Shown: positions 17,018-25,480 of the stretch, piece by piece
Layout of the letters: each line of letters starts with the position of its first letter
Numbering within the stretch: the first letter of the stretch is position 1
Source of the DNA: Planctomycetaceae bacterium
GTDB taxonomy: Bacteria; Planctomycetota; Phycisphaerae; Phycisphaerales; SM1A02
Length of the DNA stretch: 33,013 bases
Reading direction: 5' to 3'
NCBI GenBank assembly: GCA_027483065.1
Contig: JAIXVI010000132.1
Location: 1 to 33,013, forward strand
Position numbers and translations under genes: made by a program
Notes under the pieces: model-generated
The model's database searches: none
Seen by the model: only the letters and a program-made list of their open reading frames with translations
What the model was told of the DNA's origin: nothing

Positions 17018-17143
17018 TCAGGCCTCATTGCAGGAATCCAGCCCGAACGGTCCTACCGCTTGACGGATCACGGGGGGTTGAGTCACCGGGAATCGAAAGC
17101 ATTGGGACACGCCGTTCGGTCGCAAGCCGGTCTTTACCGGCAT
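17018..17143 (-). CDS. Possible 41-residue peptide behind a hidden ribosome-binding site
   Basis: A small reading frame starting MPVKTGLRPNG and ending GLDSCNEA. GGGAGGGGAG lies seven bases before the ATG at 17143, an unusually strong site. I recognise no family. The composition (two Cys, several Pro and Arg, no signal or membrane helix) is not distinctive, so it may be a leader peptide or chance. A hairpin lies within its first codons (17126-17141), and another spans its stop codon (17008-17028). Confidence 0.3.
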   Translation of the reverse strand: MPVKTGLRPNGVSQCFRFPVTQPPVIRQAVGPFGLDSCNEA

Positions 17144-17150
17144 CGAAACT

Positions 17151-17183
17151 CCCCTCCCGTTGCAACAAACGCTACGGGAGGGG
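17151..17183 (-). promoter_or_regulatory. Hairpin sequestering a strong Shine-Dalgarno
   Basis: A perfect 10-bp GC-rich stem (17183-17174 with 17160-17151, 13-base loop) holds GGGAGGGG in its 3' arm, only seven bases before the ATG at 17143. Folded this way the ribosome-binding site is fully paired. This geometry is typical of translational switches and leader-peptide control; without the small frame it would be just a strong hairpin after fliM. Confidence 0.5.
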
Positions 17184-17328
17184 CTTGGAAGATATCGCTC
17201 CCGCATCAAAAGGTCAATGCAACGCCCGTGCAGCACCCGCGAGACGTCGAAGTTTGTGAAATCCTCACGGGCGCCAGCGGGTCACGGCGCGTTCGCGGCC
17301 GCATGCTCAGCCGGACTCGCAGTCGGAT

Positions 17329-18375
17329 CTACGCTCCGCTTCCGCCGCCGAGATCGATGCGCTCCGTCGGGGAGACTGCGCGGTCGATTCTCAACGCGCG
17401 ATTTCCCCGCAACTGACCGATTTGCGCGAGGAACTTCGCTTTCCCCTCGACGCCGAGCACTGCCGGCGACGTGGCCGGACGACTCGTCACAATCAAGTCA
17501 CCGACTTCGAGCGTGCGGAGCTCCGAAAGGGAAATCGTTGTCGTTGCGAGAGTTGCATCGAGTTCAACGCGTGCACCCGAGAGCCCGCCGGCGATCCGTT
17601 CCGCGGTGCCGCCTTCGCCATGATTCTTGCCAGTCACGAACCAACTCTGCGCTGAGAGATCTTCGATGAGCGGCTCGATGGCGTTGTAAGGAATGCAGAG
17701 CGCCATCGAACCTGCGCGATTCGTCAACTTCACTTCGAAGCCGATAACAACGACGACTTCGTTCGGCGGAACAATCTGGACGAGCTGCGGGTTCGACTCC
17801 ATCTCGCCCAGCTCGAAATCAATCTTTCGGATGCCAGCCCACGCCTCGGAGAGCGCCGCCATGCCGCGCGCGAGAATCTTCTGCAGGAGTTTGGTTTCGA
17901 TCAGGGTCATCGGCCGCTGTGGAACGAAGAGCTCCTTGTTCGAGCCGCCGAGAAGGCGATCGATGATCGGGTAGAGCACCAGCGGCGAGACCTCGAAGCA
18001 AATCTGACCTTCGAGCGGCGGGCAGCGGACGAGGTTGAAACTCGTGGGATTCGGCAGTCCGGCGATGAACTCTTGGTAGGTCATCTGCGCGGCATGCGAC
18101 ACGCGCACTTCGACGATCGTGCGGAGGAAACCCGAGAGCGACGCGCCGAAGTTTCGAGCGAACGTCTCGTGCAGCATCTCAAGCGCGCGCATCTGATCTT
18201 TGGAGATGCGCTCGGGCCGTTTGAAGTCGTATGGGCAAATCTCGACCTTGTCGCGATCGCGGCGGGCACGCGAGAAGATCTGCGTCGGCGGCGCGGCAAC
18301 GGCGGGCGCAGGCTCGCTTGCCGCGTTGAGAAGCGCGTCGATATCGGATTGATTGAGTACTTCGGTGCCGGCCAT
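17329..18375 (-). CDS. fliM: Flagellar motor switch protein FliM
   Basis: FliM forms the middle of the C-ring and receives CheY-P. The 348-residue protein has the N-terminal CheY-binding helix LNQSDIDALLNAA (7-19), then the linker, the middle CheC-like domain (about 55-240: ICPYDFKRPERISKDQMRALEMLH, then GLPNPTSFNLV, LGGSN, and a conserved PPNEVVVVIGFEV strand) and the C-terminal SpoA domain (about 265-340, ISLSELRTLEVGDLIV). AGGA lies seven bases before the ATG. No other flagellar gene is nearby, so fliM is solitary here, as in dispersed flagellar gene sets. The C-terminus adds a short Gly/Ser tail. Confidence 0.96.
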   Translation of the reverse strand: MAGTEVLNQSDIDALLNAASEPAPAVAAPPTQIFSRARRDRDKVEICPYDFKRPERISKDQMRALEMLHETFARNFGASLSGFLRTIVEVRVSHAAQMTYQEFIAGLPNPTSFNLVRCPPLEGQICFEVSPLVLYPIIDRLLGGSNKELFVPQRPMTLIETKLLQKILARGMAALSEAWAGIRKIDFELGEMESNPQLVQIVPPNEVVVVIGFEVKLTNRAGSMALCIPYNAIEPLIEDLSAQSWFVTGKNHGEGGTAERIAGGLSGARVELDATLATTTISLSELRTLEVGDLIVTSRPATSPAVLGVEGKAKFLAQIGQLRGNRALRIDRAVSPTERIDLGGGSGA

Positions 18376-18513
18376 ATTTCGTCCTGAAATGGGCCCTCAA
18401 TGATCAGACGCAGAGATCGAGGCCGCGCGCGACGGGAACTTCATTGCGAGACCCCAAGCTCCGCCGGAGGTCGGCACGTCGCACGCACGGTGCGATATCG
18501 GCGGCCCCCACCT

Positions 18514-18540
18514 CACCCCGTGAAATTCGCCTCACGGGTG
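18514..18540. other. Stem-loop between divergent fliM and dsbD
   Basis: A 9-bp stem with one bulged C (18514-18523 with 18532-18540) lies in the 273-bp divergent gap, about 110 bases before the dsbD start. It could be an operator or a dsbD leader structure; nothing else in the gap is recognisable. Confidence 0.35.
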
Positions 18541-18648
18541 CAGGCGGAGATTGTGACTCGCATCGGTCCGCCACGAAGTGCGCTGCTTCGCGACCGTTCG
18601 CATGCAGTCGGCAACGGAACCGTCCATGGCCCGTAGGATGCCCGCCCC

Positions 18649-20829
18649 ATGCGCAACCTGAGAACCATCGAGACCGCGCTGGTCTTTCCCCTTTCGCCGT
18701 TCCACCGCGCGATTCGTCGCTCGCGTTCCGGTTTCAAGCCCATGCTCCGCACGATGCTCCACTCGATTCTTCGCGGTCGCGGCGCTGCTGTGGCCGTCCT
18801 CACGATCGCCGCGCTGATTCTTCTCGTGGCGCCGAGCGCGAGTTATGCCCTCGCCCAGAACCCCCCGAAGTTCCCCGGTGTGCCCGGCCTCGGGGGAGGA
18901 ATTGGTGGCGGAATTGGTGGAGGCGGTGCGTTTGGCAAGAACGCCGCCGAAGACGAGCCCCTCTTCAACGACTCACGCGATCAGGTCGAAACGCGACTCG
19001 TGCTTGCACAGGACAAAGCCGCACCTGGCGGCGACCTCCCGATCGCGATCGAGATGAAGTTGAAGTCGGGTTACCACGTGTGGACTGGCCCAACGCCGCC
19101 GGCCCCCGGTCTCGTGGTGTGGGATGGTGCCATTCGCACCGAAGTCATTCTCAACCCGAAGGAAGGTGCTGACGGCGCGATTTCGAGCGCACCGATCGAC
19201 GGCATCGATTTCAACACGGCTTTTATCCAGTGGCCCGAACAACATGGATACGACACCGATGTTGGCGAAGGAAAGAAGAAGTACGCGGTGTACGAAGGTA
19301 CGCCTGTTGTCTTCATTCCGCTCTCGGTGAAGAGCGATGCGAAGCCCGGCATCGTTGAAATCCCGGTGCGCGTGACGTTCCAAGCGTGTGACGCGGTTGG
19401 ATGCAGTCGCCCTGCCGATGTTGATCTCGTCGCGCGCATTGAGATCGTGGCGAACGCTTCCGCGAGCGAACCGAATGCAGCGTTTGTTGCGTTCGATCCG
19501 CCGTTTGATCCAACCGTCTACGGCCGCATTCGCTCGGGCGAGAAGCCAACGGAACTCCTTGAGTTTCCGATCTTCTCCTACAAGTTCTCGATTGACCCAA
19601 ACGGACTCGGCTTCTTGTTGTTGCTCGTCGTCGCCGCGTTTGGCGGCGCACTGCTCAACTTCACTCCGTGCGTGTTGCCGGTGATTCCGCTGAAAATCAT
19701 GGGCCTTTCGCAAGCTGCGCAAGGCAGCCGCGCCAAGTGCTTCTCGCTCGGGTTCGTGATGTCGCTCGGCGTGATTGCGTTCTGGCTTGCGCTCGGTGTG
19801 ATGATCGCGTTCGTGAAGGGATTCACCAGCACGAATCAGCTCTTCCAAACGCCGGCGTTCACGATCGGTGTCGGCGTGGTGATCGCCGTGATGGCGATCG
19901 GCATGGCCGGATTCTTCTCGCTCAAGTTGCCCGACTGGGTCTACATGGTCGAGGCGAAGCACGATAGCTACAGCGGATCGTTCTTCTTCGGCATCATGAC
20001 CGCGGTGCTCTCGACGCCGTGCACGGCACCTCTCATGGGCACCGCCGTCGCGTGGGCAACGACGCAAGGACCAACGACGATTCTCACGGTTTTCGGCGCG
20101 GTTGGCACCGGTATGGCGATCCCCTACCTCGTCCTCTCCGCAAATCCCTCGTGGATTGAGAAGATGCCGCGCACGGGTCCCGCGAGCGATCTCATCAAGC
20201 AAGTCATGGGACTTCTGCTCCTCGCCGCCGCCGCGTACTTCATAGGCGCAGGCGTCGCAGGCGTGCTTGTCGCACCACCCGAACCACCGAGCCATCTCTA
20301 CTGGTGGTTCGTGTCGATCCTCGGCGCAAGCGCCGGTGGATGGCTTGTGATTCGCACGATCGCGCTTACGAAAAAGCCTTTGAATCGCGCACTTTTCGGC
20401 GGCTTGGGAACCTTCGTACTCGTGGTCAGCGTCTTGATTGGTCTCTCGCAAACCGCAAAGGGACCCGTCGACTGGACCTACTACACACCTGAACGTCTGG
20501 AGGCCGCGCAGAAGGAAGGCAAGGTTGTGGTTGTCGATTTCACCGCGGAATGGTGCGCCAACTGCAAGACGCTTGAAGCGCTTGTTCTCAACACGCCTGC
20601 AGTTTCGAAGGAACTGAACGCGGATGACGTCGAGTCGATCAAGGTCGATCTGACGGGCAACAACGTGGCGGGTAACGCGCTGCTCAAAGCATCCAATCGC
20701 GTGACGATTCCGCTCTTACTCGTCTACGGCCGCGACGGTTCACTCGTGATGAATTCCACCGAGTACACGCCTGCACAGGTGCTCGCGGCGATCGAAGAAG
20801 CGCGCGGAAAGGCGAAGTCCGGTGGTTGA
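18649..20829 (+). CDS. dsbD: Thiol:disulfide interchange protein DsbD
   Basis: DsbD passes electrons from cytoplasmic thioredoxin across the inner membrane to periplasmic thiol proteins. In the 726-residue frame a signal peptide (about 33-69) is followed by a Gly-rich stretch (81-94), the periplasmic alpha domain with Cys247 and Cys252 (FQACDAVGC), eight or so membrane helices with NFTPCVLPVIPLK (Cys341) and STPCTAPLMG (Cys458), and a C-terminal thioredoxin domain with AEWCANCK (Cys636/639). All three cysteine pairs are present, so it should be functional. ATG 18649 leaves about 31 residues before the signal; ATG 18742 gives a more normal signal but no visible ribosome-binding site. The stop overlaps the DUF4286 gene by 8 bp. 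Confidence 0.93.
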   Translation: MRNLRTIETALVFPLSPFHRAIRRSRSGFKPMLRTMLHSILRGRGAAVAVLTIAALILLVAPSASYALAQNPPKFPGVPGLGGGIGGGIGGGGAFGKNAAEDEPLFNDSRDQVETRLVLAQDKAAPGGDLPIAIEMKLKSGYHVWTGPTPPAPGLVVWDGAIRTEVILNPKEGADGAISSAPIDGIDFNTAFIQWPEQHGYDTDVGEGKKKYAVYEGTPVVFIPLSVKSDAKPGIVEIPVRVTFQACDAVGCSRPADVDLVARIEIVANASASEPNAAFVAFDPPFDPTVYGRIRSGEKPTELLEFPIFSYKFSIDPNGLGFLLLLVVAAFGGALLNFTPCVLPVIPLKIMGLSQAAQGSRAKCFSLGFVMSLGVIAFWLALGVMIAFVKGFTSTNQLFQTPAFTIGVGVVIAVMAIGMAGFFSLKLPDWVYMVEAKHDSYSGSFFFGIMTAVLSTPCTAPLMGTAVAWATTQGPTTILTVFGAVGTGMAIPYLVLSANPSWIEKMPRTGPASDLIKQVMGLLLLAAAAYFIGAGVAGVLVAPPEPPSHLYWWFVSILGASAGGWLVIRTIALTKKPLNRALFGGLGTFVLVVSVLIGLSQTAKGPVDWTYYTPERLEAAQKEGKVVVVDFTAEWCANCKTLEALVLNTPAVSKELNADDVESIKVDLTGNNVAGNALLKASNRVTIPLLLVYGRDGSLVMNSTEYTPAQVLAAIEEARGKAKSGG

Positions 20830-21166
20830 AACATTCCTCTACTCGGTTCGCTCGACTTTCACGAACGCAGAAGTGCGCGCGGAGTTCCTCGCGTGGCTGC
20901 GCGATGGACACCTCGCGGATGTTGTTCGCGCGGGTGCGCTTGATGCGGAAATCGTCGAATTTGAACTCGCGAGTGACGCTCCGGCAGGCGCGATTCCCGA
21001 TGTCGAAACGCGGTACCACTTCGCATCGCGCGCAGCGTTTGACGCCTACGCGAACGGCCCTGCGATTCCCTTGCGTGCCGAGGGCATGGCGAAGTTTCCA
21101 GCGTCACGCGGCATCGTCATGACGCGTGGTTTCGCGCGATCAACGCTGCGCATCTCGAGCGTCTGA
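20822..21166 (+). CDS. DUF4286 family protein
   Basis: A 114-residue protein starting at GTG 20822 inside the last codons of dsbD (8-bp overlap), so the two are probably coupled. It matches the DUF4286 pattern: an N-terminal strand ETFLYSVRSTF, then FLAWLRDGHLADVVRAGALDAEIVEF, a strand YHFASRAAFDAYA, and LRAEGMAKFP. The shape is a small ferredoxin-like (dimeric alpha/beta barrel) domain. The function of the family is unknown. Its 3' end overlaps the convergent O-antigen-ligase-like gene by 27 bp, so no terminator fits between them. Confidence 0.75.
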   Translation: MVETFLYSVRSTFTNAEVRAEFLAWLRDGHLADVVRAGALDAEIVEFELASDAPAGAIPDVETRYHFASRAAFDAYANGPAIPLRAEGMAKFPASRGIVMTRGFARSTLRISSV

Positions 21167-23638
21167 CGAAGGGCGCGCGTTAGGACTGCCAGCGGGATTC
21201 GCAGCGGAACTCGGATCAAATCTCAAATCTGAATACGGATCGGCATTCGTGCCGAGTTTCTGTTGAAGGAGCGCAAGTTCGCGCGGTGAGAGTTGCGCGA
21301 GTGGATCGAGCGCGAGCTTGGCGTTGACGACGTACGCGCGCTCATAGGCCTCGCGCGGATCTTCGATCTCCGATGCGAGAGAATTCATGCCATCAGCTTC
21401 GAGCGCGGTACGCACGATTTCGCGTGCTTCGCCGAGTGCGATCCAGCGTCGTGGGTTCTTCGGAAATCTCTCCGCTCCTCGCGCAACAACATTGAGCAGT
21501 GTGAACACGTTCCAGCGTTCGTCAGGATCTCGGAGTTCGCCCTCAGATGCCGAAGCTCCCTCAGATGCCGAAGCTCCCTCGGATGCCGAAGCTCCCTCGG
21601 CCGACGCACCGTCGGCGAAGGCCCTGCGGATCGACGCAAGCGCGACATCCGCACGCAGTGCATCCGACTTCGACCCGCGCAGCTGCCGTCGCCACGCGAT
21701 CTTTTGCGCGAGTTCAAGCGCGGCGAGTTCGCGTACGCCGACGTGGTCAGCCGGATCTTTCGCCTCCGCCCGCGCGACCTGAGCGGCCGCAAGCGCCTGC
21801 GCAACCGCCGCCTCGAGTTCGAAGCGCGACCACGCGTAGTCCCCCGCACTGAGTTGCCGCGCGGCGTCCATGCGGAGGTCGTACTCTCGCGCAGAATCTC
21901 TTGCGCTCGAGTCGGCGGCGAGTACACCGAGTTGAGCCGCGACGTTTGCCACACGCGATCCGCGCGAGAGATCCTGCGCCAATCCGATCGACATCGAGAG
22001 GAGTGCAAGGACTCCAAGCACCGCGATCGAAAGGCCATTCGAGAGACTGTTCAAGCAACCTGTCGAAGCCGACAACGCGAACGAACGAGCTGGCGCGCGG
22101 TCAGCCGCGAGCTTGGTGGACGCACCAACCGGAAGATCCGTCGCGCACGCGAGGAACGCGAGCGCAAGGACGCACGATCCTGGCATCCACGCGACGGTTT
22201 CGATCTGCGCATGAACGAGCACCAACACGCCGATCGCGAAAGCGACCGCGCGAAGCGCGAGTCCCGAAATCACCGCGGCGGCGTGCGCGGCGCACATCGC
22301 GAGTAACGCGAACGCGAAGATGCCGAGGAGCCGCGTGACCACCCAGTACGCATCAACGATCGGTGATTCGACGATCGACGCAAGCGCGGTGCCGAACACT
22401 CCGCAACCGATCGCGACAAACACCGCCGTGCGTCGCACGCGAAGCGCTTCTGCGTCCGGGAGTACCGAGTCATCGTTGGTTGGTCGCGCTGGCCAAAATG
22501 CCGCGAAAACCAGGGCGATCCATGCGACTCCACTCACGCCAAACGCAACGAACCAGTCGAAAAACACCGAGTGCAGGCTCTTCACATCTTCAGGGCAGTT
22601 CTCCGGTTTCGCGGCGTTGAAGAACTCCTGCACGCGGTCTGGTCCGCAACCGAGAAGGAACCAGTCGGGATCCGACGCGATGCGCAGTCCTGCCTCGATG
22701 TAGTAGCCGCGGAAGAGCAAACTCAGTTCGCCGATGCGTGTGCCGACGAGCCATCGAGCGCCGACGAGCGCGAGCATCATTCCGGCAAGCACGAGTGCCC
22801 AGCGCGCCGACGGCAACGTGTCGCGCGTACGAGCAACACGCAAAAGAACGATGAGCGCACCCGTCGCGATCACCGTCGCGCCGATCGCGCCCTTTCCGCC
22901 ATTCACGAGAAGCAGTGCGCCGCATGCGCATGCCGCGAGTGCAAGCAGCAGCGTGTTTCCCGATTGCTGCATGCGTCGCGCAAGGAACGCGAGCGCCGCA
23001 AATCCAATCGCGCCCACACCCATCATCGTCGAATAGGGATTCGAAAGACCGAACCAACCTGTCGCTTCAGGCTGTCGAAGTCGTCGTTCGTAACTCTGCG
23101 CGATGCTTGAATCCCCGAGCCATCCGCGCGCCGCAAAGAACTCGTCGCGGGTCTTGTCAAAGTGTGCGACGGTCGCAGGGTGCTCGACAAGCACTTGCAC
23201 CGCGCCGCGCACGGCAAGAAGCGCCGTCAACGCAAGCAATACGGAGAGTGCAATCGCGCGCATCGCGCGGTCACGCACGAGGTGCGCAAGCGCAACAAAC
23301 GCGAAAATCGCCGCGATCCACGTATCACCGCGAAATCCGTTCTCCGCGACGACTCCTGTGCGCGCATGCAAGATCGCGACAGGCGCTGGAAGTAGCGCGA
23401 GAAGCACAAGCCCAAGCCGAATGCCCCGCTTCGCGCGCCACTCGCCAATCAATGCCATCGCAGCGGACGCGAACAACGCGAGATCGAGTATGTGCGACTT
23501 TGCCGCGCCAAGAACAAGCAACGGCATCGCATCGCGTGCTGGATCAACATCAGCGAACCAAACGTTCGGCTCGACCGAAACCATCGCACGCAGCGCGGCA
23601 ATCGTGAGTATTCCCACGAGGCCAATCGTGCGCATCAT
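21140..23638 (-). CDS. O-antigen ligase/polymerase-like membrane protein
   Basis: An 832-residue polytopic protein with about twelve helices over residues 1-560 and a long hydrophilic C-terminus. The Wzy_C/WaaL-type region is seen as NGGKGAIGATVIATGALIVLL followed by a loop with RGYYIEAGLRI and FLLGCGPDR, then LHSVFFDWFVAFG, the pattern of ligases and polymerases acting on undecaprenyl-linked glycans at the periplasmic face. The C-terminal 260 residues are helical and TPR-like, with a SEGASA repeat inside. The gene overlaps the WecA-type transferase by ATGA, so initiation and transfer of a surface glycan are encoded together. Ligase and polymerase cannot be told apart here. Confidence 0.78.
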   Translation of the reverse strand: MMRTIGLVGILTIAALRAMVSVEPNVWFADVDPARDAMPLLVLGAAKSHILDLALFASAAMALIGEWRAKRGIRLGLVLLALLPAPVAILHARTGVVAENGFRGDTWIAAIFAFVALAHLVRDRAMRAIALSVLLALTALLAVRGAVQVLVEHPATVAHFDKTRDEFFAARGWLGDSSIAQSYERRLRQPEATGWFGLSNPYSTMMGVGAIGFAALAFLARRMQQSGNTLLLALAACACGALLLVNGGKGAIGATVIATGALIVLLRVARTRDTLPSARWALVLAGMMLALVGARWLVGTRIGELSLLFRGYYIEAGLRIASDPDWFLLGCGPDRVQEFFNAAKPENCPEDVKSLHSVFFDWFVAFGVSGVAWIALVFAAFWPARPTNDDSVLPDAEALRVRRTAVFVAIGCGVFGTALASIVESPIVDAYWVVTRLLGIFAFALLAMCAAHAAAVISGLALRAVAFAIGVLVLVHAQIETVAWMPGSCVLALAFLACATDLPVGASTKLAADRAPARSFALSASTGCLNSLSNGLSIAVLGVLALLSMSIGLAQDLSRGSRVANVAAQLGVLAADSSARDSAREYDLRMDAARQLSAGDYAWSRFELEAAVAQALAAAQVARAEAKDPADHVGVRELAALELAQKIAWRRQLRGSKSDALRADVALASIRRAFADGASAEGASASEGASASEGASASEGELRDPDERWNVFTLLNVVARGAERFPKNPRRWIALGEAREIVRTALEADGMNSLASEIEDPREAYERAYVVNAKLALDPLAQLSPRELALLQQKLGTNADPYSDLRFDPSSAANPAGSPNARPSSDARDAQR
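21541..21594. repeat. Three 18-bp tandem units in the ligase-like gene
   Basis: Three copies of an 18-bp unit (21541-21558, 21559-21576, 21577-21594), differing at one base, with a partial fourth. They encode SEGASA on the minus strand, in frame, within the hydrophilic C-terminal domain. Two copies are identical, so the array is recent or still changing. Confidence 0.85.
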
Positions 23639-24765
23639 GCGTCACGCTTCCTTCGCGAAACACTTGTTTCGAGCACCGCCATCACGGCAAAAATCCCAAG
23701 GAGTTGTAGCCCGACGAGCGCCGCTTGCCACGGACGCAAGAGACCAAGTCCGATCGCACTCATCGCGGTCACCGCAGTGAGAAGCCAAAGCACTCCAACC
23801 GCGCGGCGCTTCGAGAGTCCGAGTTCGACCAATCGATGCGAGATGTGTTCGTGGCCACCAATGAACGGGCTTTTTCCGCGTGAAATGCGCCAAAGCGTGA
23901 CGTAGACCCCGTCATAGAGCGGAATCGCCAAGACGATCAGCGGCATGAAGACGCCGTACCACGCACTGCCAAGCGCGTAACCTGCATGATCGGTGTCGAT
24001 GTACACGGTGCGAGCCGCGAGGGTCGCAAGCATGTACCCGATGAACAGCGATCCGCCATCACCCATGAAAATCCGCGCGGGCGCCACGTTGAAGACGAGA
24101 AAGCCACCGAGCGCACCGACGAGCAGCGCGAGCGTCGACGCGACGAACCACTGCGCTGTCAGCACTGTGGCCACCATGAATGCAAGCGCCGCGATCGCGG
24201 CGATGCCGCCCGCAAGACCATCCATGTTGTCGATGAAGTTCACCGCATTGACGACGACAATGATCCACGCAACTGTGAGAAGGACGCTCGCGATCTCGCC
24301 ACCCGGAAACGGCGCGAGAAAGTTCGCGAGCAGTCGAACATCAGAGAAGAGCGTCGTGGCGAGTGCGATGCCGACTTGCAGAAAAAGTTTCGGCCACGCG
24401 CGCAACGCTCGACGGTCATCGACAAGCCCAACAAGATGCATCGCAAACGCGCCGAGGAGAATCGTGATCCACGTGCCGCGCGCAGACGAAATGCGCTCGA
24501 GATGAGGAGCGAGACTCGCAAATCGCTCGGCGATGAAATCAGGCGCAAACGTCGTCGCCGCGAGACCTGCGGCGAGCGGCCCTGCGACTGCCCAGAAAAC
24601 CGCGATTCCGCCGATGTTCGGCACGCGGCGCAGGTCTTTCACGTGCCCCGCGACGCCTGGCGTATCGAGCGCTCCGACGCGATGCCCAAGCCGCACGAGT
24701 AGCCACGTCGCGGGAAGCGCGATGGCGAAACCAACGAGGAGAAGCGCGAGGACCGTGCCGAGCAT
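23635..24765 (-). CDS. WecA/TagO-type undecaprenyl-phosphate sugar-1-phosphate transferase
   Basis: A 376-residue membrane protein of the MraY/WecA family, which joins a sugar-1-phosphate to undecaprenyl phosphate. The motifs are intact: VDDR (115-118), NFIDNMDG (176-183), RIFMGDGGS (231-239) and HEHISHRL (305-312), the last being the His-rich loop typical of WecA/TagO rather than MraY. About eleven helices are visible. The likely substrate is UDP-HexNAc. The N-terminal helix starts at once after ATG 24765, only 20 bp from the divergent LOG-family start. It is the first gene of a pair with the O-antigen-ligase-like gene. Confidence 0.9.
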   Translation of the reverse strand: MLGTVLALLLVGFAIALPATWLLVRLGHRVGALDTPGVAGHVKDLRRVPNIGGIAVFWAVAGPLAAGLAATTFAPDFIAERFASLAPHLERISSARGTWITILLGAFAMHLVGLVDDRRALRAWPKLFLQVGIALATTLFSDVRLLANFLAPFPGGEIASVLLTVAWIIVVVNAVNFIDNMDGLAGGIAAIAALAFMVATVLTAQWFVASTLALLVGALGGFLVFNVAPARIFMGDGGSLFIGYMLATLAARTVYIDTDHAGYALGSAWYGVFMPLIVLAIPLYDGVYVTLWRISRGKSPFIGGHEHISHRLVELGLSKRRAVGVLWLLTAVTAMSAIGLGLLRPWQAALVGLQLLGIFAVMAVLETSVSRRKRDA

Positions 24766-24785
24766 CTCACGGTAAGGTACACGCG

Positions 24786-25409
24786 ATGACTTCGCTTCGA
24801 TCGGTCACGTTGTATTGCTCCAGTTCGCGCAGCCTCGATCCGCATTTTGCCGTGGCGGCGAGGGCCGCAGGCGAGTTGCTCGCGCGACGCGGGATCACGC
24901 TCGTCTATGGCGGCGGCGGACTTGGCTTGATGGGCGAAGCCGCACGTGCGTGCAAGGCTGCAGGCGGTCGTGTCGAAGGGATCATCACGCGCAAGTTCCT
25001 TGATCTTGAGCAAGGTTGGCTTGGCTGCGATGAACTCGTCGTGGTCGACACCATGCGTGAGCGAAAGCGCATCCTCATCGAGCGCGCGGACGGGTTCCTC
25101 GTTTTGCCTGGCGGCATGGGGACGTTCGAGGAATTCTTTGAAACACTCGTCGGCCGACAGATCGGCGATCACGCCAAACCAATGGCCGTGCTCGATGACC
25201 ACGGCTACTACTTGCCGTTGCACTCACTCATTGAGCACTCGATTCGCGAGCGTTTCGCACGCGAAGCGCTTCGTGAAGTGCTGCGATTCGGAACCGAACT
25301 CGAGCCGCTCGTAGATTGGCTCGCCGCAGAAGCCGCAGCGCCTGTAACCGCGGATCCCGAGCGATTTCTTCCGATGGGACCGAAGAACTCTTCGCCGCCT
25401 GCGCACTGA
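24786..25409 (+). CDS. LOG family phosphoribohydrolase
   Basis: A 207-residue Rossmann-fold protein of the LOG (TIGR00730) family. The nucleotide-binding loop GGGGLGLMG (42-50), the MRERK segment (90-94) and the hallmark PGGMGTFEE (108-116) are intact. Family members remove ribose-5-phosphate from cytokinin nucleotides or, in many bacteria, from AMP or other purine monophosphates. A weak TAAGGT lies before ATG 24786. The next gene, lpxI, starts 71 bp after its stop. The substrate is not determined by sequence. Confidence 0.92.
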   Translation: MTSLRSVTLYCSSSRSLDPHFAVAARAAGELLARRGITLVYGGGGLGLMGEAARACKAAGGRVEGIITRKFLDLEQGWLGCDELVVVDTMRERKRILIERADGFLVLPGGMGTFEEFFETLVGRQIGDHAKPMAVLDDHGYYLPLHSLIEHSIRERFAREALREVLRFGTELEPLVDWLAAEAAAPVTADPERFLPMGPKNSSPPAH

Positions 25410-25480
25410 TTTGAGCCAAACATCGCACGACGTCCTGATCTTGTTCTCGCCGACGACTGAAAGCCCACGCGAAGCTCGCG

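Larger units (their letters stand above)
16475..17328. other. 854-bp gap between nusA and fliM with many stem-loops
   Basis: No recognised gene lies here. On the minus strand, in transcription order, I see: a 10-bp hairpin 17151-17183; a 6-bp hairpin 17126-17141; a 9-bp hairpin 17008-17028; an 8-bp hairpin 16963-16985; a 7-bp hairpin 16743-16762; and the terminator at 16701-16732. I checked for tRNA, tmRNA, RNase P RNA, SRP RNA and c-di-GMP-I riboswitch signatures and found none that hold. Confidence 0.55.

Noticed and set aside
17060-17145. Possible c-di-GMP riboswitch next to fliM
   Set aside because: A few words resemble the GEMM core (CGAAAG, GGGAC, GCAAGCC), but the helices around the GAAA loop do not pair and the receptor order is wrong.
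16733-17183. tmRNA, RNase P RNA, SRP RNA or tRNA in the fliM-nusA gap
   Set aside because: No T-arm with CCA end, no RNase P conserved regions and no SRP apical loop sequence could be found on either strand.
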